Of a DNA stretch of 15,708 nucleotides, positions 1-7,540 are shown one piece after another; position 1 is the stretch's first letter, and each line of letters begins with the position of its first letter. The stretch is taken from NCBI GenBank assembly GCA_030634425.1, contig DAOWAU010000007.1, forward strand, positions 1 through 15,708. The letters are read 5' to 3'. The notes under the pieces were generated by a model. The model did no database searches and was not told where the DNA came from. It saw only the letters and a program-made list of their open reading frames with translations. Origin of the DNA: Dehalococcoidia bacterium. GTDB taxonomy: Bacteria; Chloroflexota; Dehalococcoidia; Dehalococcoidales; E44-bin46. The position numbers and the translations under genes were made by a program.

Positions 1-1
1 A

Positions 2-487
2 AAATATATTGGCATTACTATTTCCCGAGACAAATACCAGCACATCAAGGATTACACTGATAGCTTTACCAGTAAAAATGCTTCCCTGTTTCACCAACGA
101 GTGGTGGGCAAGAGGATAAGGGATTGCCATGGTGACCTTCACGCCGCCCATGTCTGCTTCACCAATGGCATTTGCATCTATGATTGTATAGAATTTAATG
201 ACAGGTTCAGATATTGCGATGTCGCCTCGGAGGTTGCCTTTCTGGCTATGGACTTAGACCACTACCGGCGGGCTGACCTATCACGCGGCTTTGTTGACGC
301 CTATGTGGCTCAGAGCCGAGATAAGGAGCTACTCAAGCTGCTCAATTTCTACAAGTGCTACCGGGCTTATGTGCGGGGGAAGGTGGCGAGCTTCAAGTTT
401 GATGACCCCCATATCTCGGAAGAGGAGAGGGCAAAGAGTTTAGCCAGCGCCAAGAGCTACTTTGACCTTGCAGAATCGTATATATGA
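2..487 (+). CDS. Aminoglycoside phosphotransferase-like protein, C-terminal part (5' end outside window)
   Basis: The reading frame is open from the window edge, so only the last 161 residues are visible; the GTG at 101 lies inside this longer frame and is not the start. The visible part carries the kinase catalytic loop HGDLH followed by IEFNDRFRYCDVASEVAFLAMDL, in which the Asp after EFN and the later Asp match the metal-binding segment of phosphotransferases of the APH/choline-kinase fold. This pattern is typical of the COG2187 group, whose substrate is unknown and which is often fused to a small P-loop kinase (COG0645). Here that kinase is a separate gene whose ATG overlaps this stop codon (ATGA, 484-487), so the two are probably translationally coupled. 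Real antibiotic resistance is unlikely. Family call fairly sure, substrate unknown. Confidence 0.8.
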   Translation, partial: KYIGITISRDKYQHIKDYTDSFTSKNASLFHQRVVGKRIRDCHGDLHAAHVCFTNGICIYDCIEFNDRFRYCDVASEVAFLAMDLDHYRRADLSRGFVDAYVAQSRDKELLKLLNFYKCYRAYVRGKVASFKFDDPHISEEERAKSLASAKSYFDLAESYI

Positions 488-1110
488 AGAAGGAGGGGAT
501 GAGGAAATTGAAGGAGCCGTTTGCCAAATTTATAGAAACCGAACTAGGATCCGGTTTTCTGCTCATTGCCTGCGGGCTCCCCGGTACCTGGAAGACGGAG
601 ACCACCGAGGAGGTATCAAAGATTAAGGGCTACCCCATCCTCCGCACCGACCTGATTAGGAAAGAAGTGCTGAAAAATGAGGATATTTTTGATGAGAAGG
701 TCGCCTCTAATATGGATAAACGAAAAAAGGTCTATGATGAGATGTTCAGACAGGCAGATAAGACCTTGGCAAAGGGCGATGGGGTGATATTAGATGCTAC
801 CTTCGTCACCCAGTCATTAAGGAGACGGGCAGCTGAGATAGCCGCCAAACACGGCAAGACATTTGTTATCCTGCAGACAGATTGCCTGGAAGAGGCATCC
901 ATCAAGCGGATACTGGAGCGCACTAAAGAGAACTATGTATCAAACGCACTGACCAGACAAGCCTACCTCAATAATAAAAAGAGATTTGAGGAGGTGGACT
1001 TGAATGACCTGAAGGGCTTGTACCCCAACCTCGATATCATTCACCTGATAGTGGACACCCGGTACGACTCTCCTCAAGATTGGTACATCATCGGTGTGGA
1101 AAAGAAATGA
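484..1110 (+). CDS. P-loop kinase of the AAA_33/COG0645 type with an altered Walker A
   Basis: A 208-residue predicted ATP-dependent small-molecule kinase. The N-terminal strand leads into residues 30-39, CGLPGTWKTE, at the place of a Walker A motif, but residue 36 is Trp (TGG, 589-591) where GxxxxGK[ST] requires Gly. The rest looks intact: RTDLIRKEV after the second strand, DATFVTQSLRRRAAEIA resembling the DAT(N/F)...R segment of AAA_33 kinases, and a late helical stretch with Arg/Lys that could be the lid. The ATG at 484 overlaps the stop of the upstream APH-like gene; an in-frame ATG at 499 follows an AAGGAGG (490-496) but with only 2 nt spacing, so 484 is preferred. The 3' end overlaps the next gene (ATGA, 1107-1110). 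Substrate unknown. Confidence 0.8.
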   Translation: MKKEGMRKLKEPFAKFIETELGSGFLLIACGLPGTWKTETTEEVSKIKGYPILRTDLIRKEVLKNEDIFDEKVASNMDKRKKVYDEMFRQADKTLAKGDGVILDATFVTQSLRRRAAEIAAKHGKTFVILQTDCLEEASIKRILERTKENYVSNALTRQAYLNNKKRFEEVDLNDLKGLYPNLDIIHLIVDTRYDSPQDWYIIGVEKK

Positions 1111-1982
1111 AGATAGACCTACACATCCATACCAGGACCGGCTCCGATGGCAATCTCTCCGTTGAACAGGTTTTCCCAGAGGCGAAAGGAAGAGACATAG
1201 ATTTAATGTCGATAACCGACCATGATTCTATAGCCTGCCAAGAAAGAGCAATAACGCTGGCAAAGGAGTGTGGCATTTCCTACATTACTGGAGTAGAATT
1301 GAATGTGGCATTCCAGCCTCCCGGTGGCAAGTCCACTTCCCTCGATTTTCTGGGATACCAGTATGACATCAATAACCAAGAACTGAAGAATAAACTCCAA
1401 TTGATGAGAGAACACAGAGAAGCAAGAGCACGCCAAATTTTAGAGAAATTGAATGTTGAGTTTGATAAAGAGAATATTGAAAGATTTACCGAGCAAGACC
1501 TCCAGAATATACAGAATAGTGTCGGCAGCGCCTTCGGCCGACCCCATATAGCCAACTACCTGATAGAAAAGGGGGTTGTCAGCAACAAGCAAGGGGCGTT
1601 TGATAAATATCTGGTCAAGTGTGATGTCCCCAAGTATCCGCTTTCGCTTGCCGAAGCATCAAGGTTGATTAGAGACGCCGGCGGTATCCTGGTGCATGCC
1701 CACCCCAACGACCCCAATGGCACATCTCTAGTAAGAATAACACACGATTTAGAGGAACAGACGAAGATTATAGAACAATATATGTTAAAATACATAGATG
1801 GCGTGGAGTGCTGGCACTCAAGACACGATGCCGACACTACTGCTCACTACATCGAGTTCGCCAAGAAGCACGGCCTACTTATGACCGGGGGCAGTGATTG
1901 CCATCAAAAACCGATAATTATGGGCACGCTGGATATACCCCACTGGGTAGCCGGTCAATTCGAGCAATTGAAGGTTGCTTGA
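1107..1982 (+). CDS. PHP-domain metal-dependent phosphoesterase
   Basis: A 291-residue protein of the polymerase-and-histidinol-phosphatase (PHP) superfamily. The metal ligands are in the expected order: HIH (6-8), a probable D14, ITDHDS (D38, H39), GVELN (E64), then VHAHPND, GVECWHSRHD and the final GGSDCH. Size and the helical insert between strands resemble the YciV/RNase AM group, which hydrolyses 3',5'-nucleoside bisphosphates or trims RNA 5' ends; the exact substrate cannot be read from sequence. The start is the ATG at 1107, which overlaps the kinase stop (ATGA) and begins directly with MKIDLHIHT; an upstream in-frame GTG at 1080 would add nine unlikely residues. It is the third gene of a coupled trio with the APH-like and kinase genes. 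Confidence 0.87.
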   Translation: MKIDLHIHTRTGSDGNLSVEQVFPEAKGRDIDLMSITDHDSIACQERAITLAKECGISYITGVELNVAFQPPGGKSTSLDFLGYQYDINNQELKNKLQLMREHREARARQILEKLNVEFDKENIERFTEQDLQNIQNSVGSAFGRPHIANYLIEKGVVSNKQGAFDKYLVKCDVPKYPLSLAEASRLIRDAGGILVHAHPNDPNGTSLVRITHDLEEQTKIIEQYMLKYIDGVECWHSRHDADTTAHYIEFAKKHGLLMTGGSDCHQKPIIMGTLDIPHWVAGQFEQLKVA

Positions 1983-1999
1983 TATAAAAACCGAGTTTT

Positions 2000-2009
2000 A
2001 AGGAGGTGA
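2000..2009 (+). promoter_or_regulatory. Strong Shine-Dalgarno before a non-canonical ahcY start
   Basis: AAGGAGGTGA is a near-perfect complement to the 3' end of 16S rRNA. The GGAGG core ends 8 nt before the ATA at 2015, the first sense codon after an in-frame TAG (2012-2014). No ATG, GTG or TTG in the ahcY frame lies between this site and the ATG at 2093, which is about 85 nt away and too far for this site to serve. Confidence 0.8.
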
Positions 2010-2014
2010 GGTAG

Positions 2015-3274
2015 ATAAATAATCAATCTGATATTAAAGACCCTTACCTGGCTGAAGCGGGCAAGCAGCGAATAGAGTGGGCTTCTCAGCAAATGCCAGT
2101 GGTGAAACTAATCAGGGAGAGATTCGCCAAAGAGAAGCCCTTAAAGAGACTCAGAATCTCAGCCTGCCTTCATATTACCACCGAGACAGCAAACCTGGCC
2201 CTAGCTTTAAAGGAGGGCGGAGCCAACATTATCCTATGCGCCTCTAATCCGCTCAGCACTCAGGATGATGTTGCTGCTGCCCTAGTAGAATATGGCATTC
2301 CGGTCAATGCCATCAAGGGCGAGGATGATGCCACCTACTATAAGCATATCAATACTGCCCTGGATAATAAGCCTCAACTCACCATAGATGATGGCGCCGA
2401 CTTGGTTGCCACCCTCCACACCAAGAGAAGCGATTTAATCGCCAATGTCATCGGCGGCACTGAGGAAACCACCACCGGTATCATCCGACTACGCAGCCTG
2501 GAGAAAAAGGGAGGATTAAGATACCCCATAATCGCGGTAAATGACGCTCAATCCAAGTACCTATTTGATAATCGCTACGGCACCGGGCAGAGTACCATTG
2601 ATGGCATCACCCGTGCCACCAATATCTTATGGGCAGGGAAAAAGGTAGTGGTCTGTGGCTATGGCTGGTGCGGACATGGCATAGCCCTAAGAGCCAAAGG
2701 GCTGGGGGCACAGGTAATCATAACTGAGGTAGAACCCCTCCGCGCCCTAGAGGCGGTTATGGATGGCTACCAGGTGATGCCACTGATGGAAGCGACTAAA
2801 GTGGGAGAGGTCTTCATCACCATTGCCGGTAATAAAAACGTTATTGATAAAGCCCACCTCCAAGCGATGAAGAATGGAACCATTCTAGCCAATAGCGGGC
2901 ATTTTAATGTAGAGATAAACATCCCCGCCCTGGAAAGCATGGCTCGTAGCAAGCGACGGATACGACCCTTCATGGATGAATATACCCTGAACGACGGGCG
3001 CCGCTTATACCTGCTGGGCGAGGGGAGGTTGATTAATCTGGCTGCTGCTGAAGGGCACCCACCCACTGTTATGGATATGAGCTTCGCTAACCAGGCCCTG
3101 TGTCTGGAATACATAGCCAAGAATAAGGACAAGCTCACGCTCAAGGTTTACCCCGTCCCGGAAGAAATAGATAAACAGGTAGCTCGGTTAAAACTAAGCT
3201 CCATGGGCATCGACATTGATAGTTTAACCCCGGAGCAAGAGAAATACCTGACCAGTTGGGATGAAGGAACATAA
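2015..3274 (+). CDS. ahcY: Adenosylhomocysteinase (S-adenosylhomocysteine hydrolase)
   Basis: Reversibly hydrolyses S-adenosylhomocysteine to adenosine and homocysteine, removing the inhibitory by-product of methylation; a cytosolic NAD-dependent enzyme. From the proposed start it has 419 residues, the size of the short archaeal/Thermotoga-type enzyme. Visible are [23 protein letters not shown], the active-site IDDGAD, EETTTG, VNDAQSK and the NAD-binding GYGWCGHG (about 215-222), then NSGHFNVEI and [14 protein letters not shown]. The first ATG (2093) would drop about 26 residues, including [21 protein letters not shown], which aligns with the conserved N-terminus of the family. The strong Shine-Dalgarno at 2000-2009 points to ATA at 2015; ATT at 2033 and CTG at 2048 are the other options. 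It precedes metK by 11 nt. Product is certain, start is not. Confidence 0.93.
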   Translation: MNNQSDIKDPYLAEAGKQRIEWASQQMPVVKLIRERFAKEKPLKRLRISACLHITTETANLALALKEGGANIILCASNPLSTQDDVAAALVEYGIPVNAIKGEDDATYYKHINTALDNKPQLTIDDGADLVATLHTKRSDLIANVIGGTEETTTGIIRLRSLEKKGGLRYPIIAVNDAQSKYLFDNRYGTGQSTIDGITRATNILWAGKKVVVCGYGWCGHGIALRAKGLGAQVIITEVEPLRALEAVMDGYQVMPLMEATKVGEVFITIAGNKNVIDKAHLQAMKNGTILANSGHFNVEINIPALESMARSKRRIRPFMDEYTLNDGRRLYLLGEGRLINLAAAEGHPPTVMDMSFANQALCLEYIAKNKDKLTLKVYPVPEEIDKQVARLKLSSMGIDIDSLTPEQEKYLTSWDEGT

Positions 3275-3285
3275 AAGGAGGAAAA

Positions 3286-4500
3286 ATGCCTAGCAGTTTT
3301 AGTAGCTCCCCTGTCTACCTAATTACTTCGGAATCGGTTACCGAAGGGCACCCTGATAAGCTATGTGACCATATATCAGATGCTATTCTGGACGCCATCC
3401 TGAGCAAGGACCCGTATGGCAGAGTAGCCTGCGAGACAGCGATAACCAACGGGTTGATAATTGTTATGGGAGAGATTACCACCGAGTGCTACATTGAAAT
3501 CCCCCAGATAGTAAGAGAGGTGGTTCGCGATGTAGGCTACACCCACCCTGAATACGGCTTTGATTATCAATCCTGCGGAGTGCTGGTCTCCATTAACGAG
3601 CAGTCCGCCGATATTGCTCTGGGGGTGGATAAATCGCAGGAAGCAAAAGCGACTTCAAAAGCCGAAGACCTGGATAAGATTGGTGCTGGTGACCAGGGAA
3701 TGATGGTTGGCTTCGCCTGTAATGAGACACCGGAGCTTATGCCCACGTCCATTTCTCTGGCACACAAGCTATGTCGGCATCTGGCACAGCTCAGGAAAGA
3801 TAAGACTCTACCTTATCTCCGCCCCGATGGGAAATCACAGGTAACGGTAGAATACCACAACGGTGTTCCCAAACGAGTTGCTAACGTGGTAATAGGAGCC
3901 CAGCATGACCCCGATGTCAGCCACGATAAAATCGAAAAGGATATTATCAAGCAGGTAATCAAGGCAGTCATTCCTGCCGCACTATTGGACAGCCAAACTA
4001 AATATTATGTCAACGCCACCGGTCGGTTCGTAATCGGCGGTCCTGTATCCGACACCGGTTTCACTGGTCGCAAGATTCTGGTTGACGCCTATGGCGGTAT
4101 AGCTCGACACGGCGGAGGTGCTTTCTCGGGCAAAGACCCGACCAAGGTCGACCGCTCAGCGGCTTATGCCGCCCGCTACATAGCCAAGAACATGGTGGCT
4201 GCCGGGCTAGCCGAGCGGTTAGAACTTCAGGTTTCCTATGTTATCGGTAAGGCTCACCCGCTCTCCATCTCTATAGAAACCTTTGGCACGGCTAAGGTTA
4301 ACCAAGCGGTTTTGCGTAACCTGATTGATAAACACTTTGACCTTAGACCTGAAGCAATTATCCGAACCTTTGACCTCCGCCGCCCTATCTACCGACAGAC
4401 TGCCTGCTACGGTCACTTCGGGCGAGACGACCTTGACCTCCCCTGGGAAAAGACCGACAAAGCCGAAATCCTCAGAAAAGAGACACTAGGTAAGGAGTAA
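3286..4500 (+). CDS. metK: S-adenosylmethionine synthetase (methionine adenosyltransferase)
   Basis: Makes S-adenosylmethionine from methionine and ATP in the cytosol. The 404-residue protein has the usual family length and signatures: EGHPDK (20-25) with the catalytic His, GAGDQG (133-138) and the glycine-rich loop [16 protein letters not shown] (276-291) containing the phosphate-binding Lys. After GAGDQG the sequence reads MMVGFA where many bacterial enzymes have LMFGYA, a modest variation. AAGGAGG at 3275-3281 lies 4 nt before the ATG and directly follows the ahcY stop, so the two genes of the methyl cycle are almost certainly co-transcribed. There is no room between them for a SAM riboswitch. 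The gene is followed by a hairpin-rich 98-bp gap. Confidence 0.97.
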   Translation: MPSSFSSSPVYLITSESVTEGHPDKLCDHISDAILDAILSKDPYGRVACETAITNGLIIVMGEITTECYIEIPQIVREVVRDVGYTHPEYGFDYQSCGVLVSINEQSADIALGVDKSQEAKATSKAEDLDKIGAGDQGMMVGFACNETPELMPTSISLAHKLCRHLAQLRKDKTLPYLRPDGKSQVTVEYHNGVPKRVANVVIGAQHDPDVSHDKIEKDIIKQVIKAVIPAALLDSQTKYYVNATGRFVIGGPVSDTGFTGRKILVDAYGGIARHGGGAFSGKDPTKVDRSAAYAARYIAKNMVAAGLAERLELQVSYVIGKAHPLSISIETFGTAKVNQAVLRNLIDKHFDLRPEAIIRTFDLRRPIYRQTACYGHFGRDDLDLPWEKTDKAEILRKETLGKE

Positions 4501-4512
4501 AGGAGAGATTTT

Positions 4513-4531
4513 AGAGGGGCTTTGCCCCTCT
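4513..4531 (+). terminator. Hairpin after metK, possible weak terminator or attenuator
   Basis: A perfect 8-bp GC-rich stem (AGAGGGGC / GCCCCTCT) closes a TTT loop 12 nt after the metK stop. The following bases (TCTTAACTCTT) are pyrimidine-rich but not a real T-run, so strong intrinsic termination is doubtful; partial termination or protection of the 3' end of the ahcY-metK message is possible. Confidence 0.5.
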
Positions 4532-4542
4532 TCTTAACTCTT

Positions 4543-4568
4543 CCCCCTCACCTTTGAAGGAGAGGGGG
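4543..4568. repeat. Palindromic C-rich/G-rich hairpin element
   Basis: CCCCCTC (4543-4549) pairs with GAGGGGG (4562-4568); inside, CCT and AGG pair around a TTGA loop with one A-A mismatch, giving a nearly complete 26-nt hairpin. A further AGGGGGAGAGG block follows at about 4573-4583. The composition resembles short interspersed palindromes seen between genes in many bacteria, but only one copy is in this window, so repeat status is inference. It lies in the 98-bp gap between metK and the Dph6-like gene. Confidence 0.5.
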
Positions 4569-4598
4569 ATAAAGGGGGAGAGGTAGATAAAACCAAAG

Positions 4599-5276
4599 AT
4601 GGAAAAGGTACTCCTTTCCTGGAGTGGTGGCAAGGATAGCGCCATCACTCTATATGAAATTCAAAAAGACAAAAGGTATGAAATAGTATCTTTGCTCACC
4701 ACCGTTACCGAGGGTTATGACCGAGTCAGCCTGCATGGGGTGCCCAGGATTCTGATTGAGCAGCAGGCAAAATCTCTGGGCCTGCCCCTGCACAAGGTAT
4801 TTATTCCCAAGGTTTCTTCTAATGAAGAATATGAGGCTAAGATGAACGAAACCCTTACCAAGTTTAAACAGGATGGTATCTCCTGGGTAGTTTTCGGCGA
4901 TATCTTTTTAGAATGGGTGAAAAAATATCGAGAAAACAATCTATCAAAGCTGGGAATGAAGCCGCTCTTCCCTATATGGGGAAGGGATACCACTGAACTT
5001 ACTCGGTCATTTATCGCCCTGGGCTTCAAAGCCGTGGTCACCTGCGTTGATACCAAGGTTCTTGACAAGAGCTTTTTAGGCAGGATAATCGATGAAAGCT
5101 TCACCACTCAACTTCCTCCCAGTGTTGACCAAGGGGGCGAGAACGGAGAATTCCACTCCTTCGTTTTTGATGGGCCGATATTCAAGGAGCGGATAGCCTA
5201 TAAGCTAGGCAAACAGGTGTCAAAGGATTCATTCTACTTTCGCGATTTGTTGCCGATAAAAGGGGGCAAAGGGTGA
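4599..5276 (+). CDS. Dph6-like ATP pyrophosphatase (diphthine-ammonia ligase family)
   Basis: A 225-residue protein of the COG2102 (MJ0570-related) branch of the adenine-nucleotide alpha-hydrolase fold. The N-terminus shows the PP-loop SGGKDS at 9-14, which binds ATP and releases pyrophosphate while activating a carboxylate or similar group. Other family landmarks are VVFGDIFLEWVKKYREN, the PLFPIWGRDTTEL segment and the C-terminal GENGEFHSFVFDGP. In eukaryotes and archaea the family amidates diphthine on elongation factor 2; bacteria have no diphthamide, so the substrate here is unknown. ATG at 4599 follows GGGGGAGAGG with somewhat long spacing. Its TGA overlaps the next gene (GTGA, 5273-5276). 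Context beside methyl-cycle genes is suggestive only. Confidence 0.85.
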   Translation: MEKVLLSWSGGKDSAITLYEIQKDKRYEIVSLLTTVTEGYDRVSLHGVPRILIEQQAKSLGLPLHKVFIPKVSSNEEYEAKMNETLTKFKQDGISWVVFGDIFLEWVKKYRENNLSKLGMKPLFPIWGRDTTELTRSFIALGFKAVVTCVDTKVLDKSFLGRIIDESFTTQLPPSVDQGGENGEFHSFVFDGPIFKERIAYKLGKQVSKDSFYFRDLLPIKGGKG

Positions 5277-6700
5277 CAGATAATCCCATTAAATTCGGCA
5301 CCGATGGCTGGCGAGGGATTATTGCCCAGGACTTCACCTTTGATAATGTGCGGAGCTGCGCCCAGGCGGTAGCCGAATATTTAAAACAGAGCGGCCTAGC
5401 CTGCCGAGGGCTGATTGTAGGATATGACACCCGTTTTGCCTCCGAGGACTTCGCTTCAGCCACTGCCGAGGTGGCGGCTGGCAACGGGATAAAGGTATCC
5501 CTCTGTTCCCAGGCTACCCCGACGCCGGTGGTAAGTTATGGTGTCCTCACCCAAAAGGCGGGCGGGGCTATCGTGATAACTGCCAGCCATAATCCAGCTA
5601 AATGGAGCGGTTTTAAGTATAAGTCCGAGATCGGTTCCAGCGCTTCGTCCGAGGTTACGGCTCAAATAGAAAAGAACATTGCTCTCATCCTTGGCACAGG
5701 TGAAGTAAATCGGATACCACAGGCTGAAGCTCTCCATAAAGGATTGATAGAATACCTCGACCTAGCCCCAATCTATTTTGACCATTTAACCAGCCTTATC
5801 GACCTAAATGAGCTACGCCGAGCCAAGCTGAAGGTAGTTGTTGACCCCATGTATGGAGCCGGGATTTGCTATTTCAAGACTCTGTTAGGTAATGGGGTTA
5901 TGGAGCTAATAGAGATAAATAGCGAACGAAACCCCTTATTCTCCGGGATACAACCAGAGCCGATTGCCGCTAACTTAGCCAAGCTCTCGGCTACAGTCAC
6001 AAGGCGAAAGGCAGACGTAGGGGTGGCTATTGATGGCGATGCCGACCGCCTCGGCATTGTAGATGAGAACGGCGTATTTCTAACCCCCCTCCAGGTCTTT
6101 GCCCTGCTCGCTCTTTACCTGCTGGAGGTACGCGGCGAGCGAGGCCCCATAGTGAAGACAATAACCACTACCAATATGCTCTACCGCCTGGGAGAGATAT
6201 TCGGGGTGCCAGTCCATGAAACACCGGTGGGCTTTAAGTATGTCGCCCCGATGATGATAGCTGAAAATGCCCTCATCGGCGGCGAGGAATCCGGCGGCTA
6301 TGGCTTCAGGGGACATATGCCAGAACGAGATGGTATCCTGGCTGGGCTCTATTTCCTTGACCTGATGGTCAGAACAGGCAAAAGCCCATCGCAACTCATT
6401 GACTACCTCTACAGCAAGGTTGGTCCCCACCACTTTAAGCGTATAGATGTAGAATTCCCTAAGGACAAGCGCCAGGCAATAATCGACCGCATCGAGCATA
6501 ATCCCCCCCAATCCATCGAAGGGGTCAAGGTGGTGAACCTGGATGCCAGAGACGGTTTCCGATTTACCCTAGCTGATAATACCTGGCTGCTCATCAGGTT
6601 CTCTGGAACTGAGCCAGTGCTTCGCCTCTATACCGAAAGCGATTCCCCGGCCCGGGTGGAAAAGCTGCTTGAGCGGGGGAGAGAAATAGCTGGAGTCTGA
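5273..6700 (+). CDS. Phosphohexomutase (phosphoglucomutase/phosphomannomutase family)
   Basis: Interconverts hexose 6-phosphate and 1-phosphate through a phosphoserine enzyme; cytosolic. The 475 residues contain all four hallmarks of the alpha-D-phosphohexomutase superfamily: the catalytic serine loop TASHNP (Ser105), the Mg-binding DGDADR (254-259), the sugar-binding GEESGG (337-342) and the phosphate-binding RFSGTEP (442-448). The N-terminus KFGTDGWRG is also typical. The GTG start overlaps the upstream stop (GTGA) and is preceded by AGGGGGC, so translation is likely coupled. Glucose versus mannose preference cannot be decided; the phosphomannose-isomerase-like cupin just downstream slightly favours a mannose or mixed role. 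Glucosamine mutase (GlmM) is less likely given the motif context and length. Confidence 0.92.
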   Translation: MTDNPIKFGTDGWRGIIAQDFTFDNVRSCAQAVAEYLKQSGLACRGLIVGYDTRFASEDFASATAEVAAGNGIKVSLCSQATPTPVVSYGVLTQKAGGAIVITASHNPAKWSGFKYKSEIGSSASSEVTAQIEKNIALILGTGEVNRIPQAEALHKGLIEYLDLAPIYFDHLTSLIDLNELRRAKLKVVVDPMYGAGICYFKTLLGNGVMELIEINSERNPLFSGIQPEPIAANLAKLSATVTRRKADVGVAIDGDADRLGIVDENGVFLTPLQVFALLALYLLEVRGERGPIVKTITTTNMLYRLGEIFGVPVHETPVGFKYVAPMMIAENALIGGEESGGYGFRGHMPERDGILAGLYFLDLMVRTGKSPSQLIDYLYSKVGPHHFKRIDVEFPKDKRQAIIDRIEHNPPQSIEGVKVVNLDARDGFRFTLADNTWLLIRFSGTEPVLRLYTESDSPARVEKLLERGREIAGV

Positions 6701-6712
6701 GGAGAGATGGAC

Positions 6713-7078
6713 ATGAAAGACGAGCTTCCCCAAAAAACAGAAAAGCCCTGGGGTTATGAGCTGTTATATGCTCGCACCCCAAAGTATGTGGGCAAGGTCA
6801 TTTTTATAAAAAAAGGACATCGGCTCAGCCTCCAATACCATGAGCTTAAGGACGAAAGCATGTATATCTATCAGGGGAAGGTACAGATGGAAATTGAAGG
6901 AGCCGATGGTCAGTTGACATCATATATAGCCCAGCCCGGCCATGCCGTCAGAATTCCTCCCCACACCAAGCACCGCCTGGAGGCTATTGAAGATACGACC
7001 CTCCTTGAGGTGTCCACCCCGGAGCTGGAAGATGTAGTCAGAGTAGAAGACGACTACGGAAGAGCCAAGCCTGAATAA
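6713..7078 (+). CDS. Cupin, mannose-6-phosphate isomerase type II-like
   Basis: A single-domain cupin of 121 residues. EKPWGYELL near the N-terminus and LSLQYHELKDESMYIYQGK correspond to the start and first metal motif of type II phosphomannose isomerases (Gln41, His43, Glu48); PPHTKHRLEA gives the second motif. These residues would hold a metal used in aldose-ketose isomerisation, or the protein could be a related sugar-binding cupin. GAGGAG (6699-6704) lies 8 nt before the ATG at 6713 but only 2 nt before an in-frame ATG at 6707, so 6713 is chosen. It follows the phosphohexomutase by 12 nt and is the last gene of the plus-strand block. Whether it isomerises mannose 6-phosphate is inference. 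Confidence 0.85.
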   Translation: MKDELPQKTEKPWGYELLYARTPKYVGKVIFIKKGHRLSLQYHELKDESMYIYQGKVQMEIEGADGQLTSYIAQPGHAVRIPPHTKHRLEAIEDTTLLEVSTPELEDVVRVEDDYGRAKPE

Positions 7079-7094
7079 AGAGGACAGATATGTT

Positions 7095-7110
7095 CTCGTT
7101 ATATGACGAG
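7095..7110. terminator. Weak hairpin in the convergent gap (possible bidirectional terminator)
   Basis: CTCGT and ACGAG form a 5-bp stem, extendable by a T-G pair, around an ATAT loop in the 59-bp gap between the cupin gene and rpsI, which end toward each other. No T-run follows on either strand, so it is a poor intrinsic terminator. Nothing else recognisable is in the gap. Confidence 0.25.
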
Positions 7111-7137
7111 TTGGCTCCTGTATCCGAAGATAGTAGA

Positions 7138-7533
7138 TTAACGCTTGGTGTATTGAGGGGCTTTGCGGGCTCGCCTGAGTCCAGCCTTCTTCCGCTCTTT
7201 AATTCGGGAATCTCGGGTAAGCAGCCCCTTCTGGCGGAGTATCGGCCTCAGACGTCCATCGACTTCTACCAGAGCTCGAGCAATACCATGAGAAATAGCA
7301 CCACCCTGCCCCGACATGCCACTCCCGTTCACCTTAACCTCAGCATTGTACTTGCCAACACTATCAGTAACCAAAAACGGTTGTAATATGGTGCGGCGGT
7401 GCTCAGGACGAGGGAAACGCTCCTCATAGGGAACACCATTGACAATGATAGCGCCACTGCCCGACGATAGCCTTACTCGAGCTACAGCCGTCTTGCGTTT
7501 GCCTACCCCATAAAAAGCAGCTTGTTTTGCCAT
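7138..7533 (-). CDS. rpsI: 30S ribosomal protein S9
   Basis: A 131-residue S9 that contacts the P-site tRNA through its C-terminal tail. The N-terminal FYGVGKRKTAVARVRL, central SGQGGAISHGIARAL and the basic C-terminus ending QYTKR (usually QFSKR) are family signatures. The start is the ATG at 7533, giving MAKQAAFYGVGKRK; the frame stays open 51 nt further upstream, but that part overlaps rplM and lacks family similarity. It lies 7 nt after the rplM stop with only a weak AGGG as ribosome binding site, so it is probably coupled to rplM. It is the last gene of the minus-strand block. Confidence 0.96.
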   Translation of the reverse strand: MAKQAAFYGVGKRKTAVARVRLSSGSGAIIVNGVPYEERFPRPEHRRTILQPFLVTDSVGKYNAEVKVNGSGMSGQGGAISHGIARALVEVDGRLRPILRQKGLLTRDSRIKERKKAGLRRARKAPQYTKR

Positions 7534-7540
7534 TTGAACC

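Noticed and set aside
2..487. Antibiotic resistance gene (aminoglycoside phosphotransferase)
   Set aside because: The HGDLH...EFND pattern fits the housekeeping-type COG2187 group found with a P-loop kinase, not known resistance enzymes.
1983..2092. Frameshift or truncation at the ahcY 5' end
   Set aside because: The conserved N-terminus is in the same frame as the rest of the gene; only a standard start codon is missing.
2767..3144. 125-residue minus-strand open frame
   Set aside because: It is antisense to conserved ahcY sequence and has no motif of its own.
3275..3285. Possible SAM riboswitch before metK
   Set aside because: Only 11 nt separate ahcY and metK, taken up by the Shine-Dalgarno.
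4715..5107. 130-residue minus-strand open frame
   Set aside because: It is antisense to the Dph6-like gene and shows no family resemblance.
6080..6511. 143-residue minus-strand open frame
   Set aside because: It is fully antisense to the phosphohexomutase, covering its sugar-binding motif; no family features.
7090..7386. 98-residue plus-strand open frame after the cupin gene
   Set aside because: It lies mostly opposite rpsI, has no recognisable motif, and rpsI is certain.
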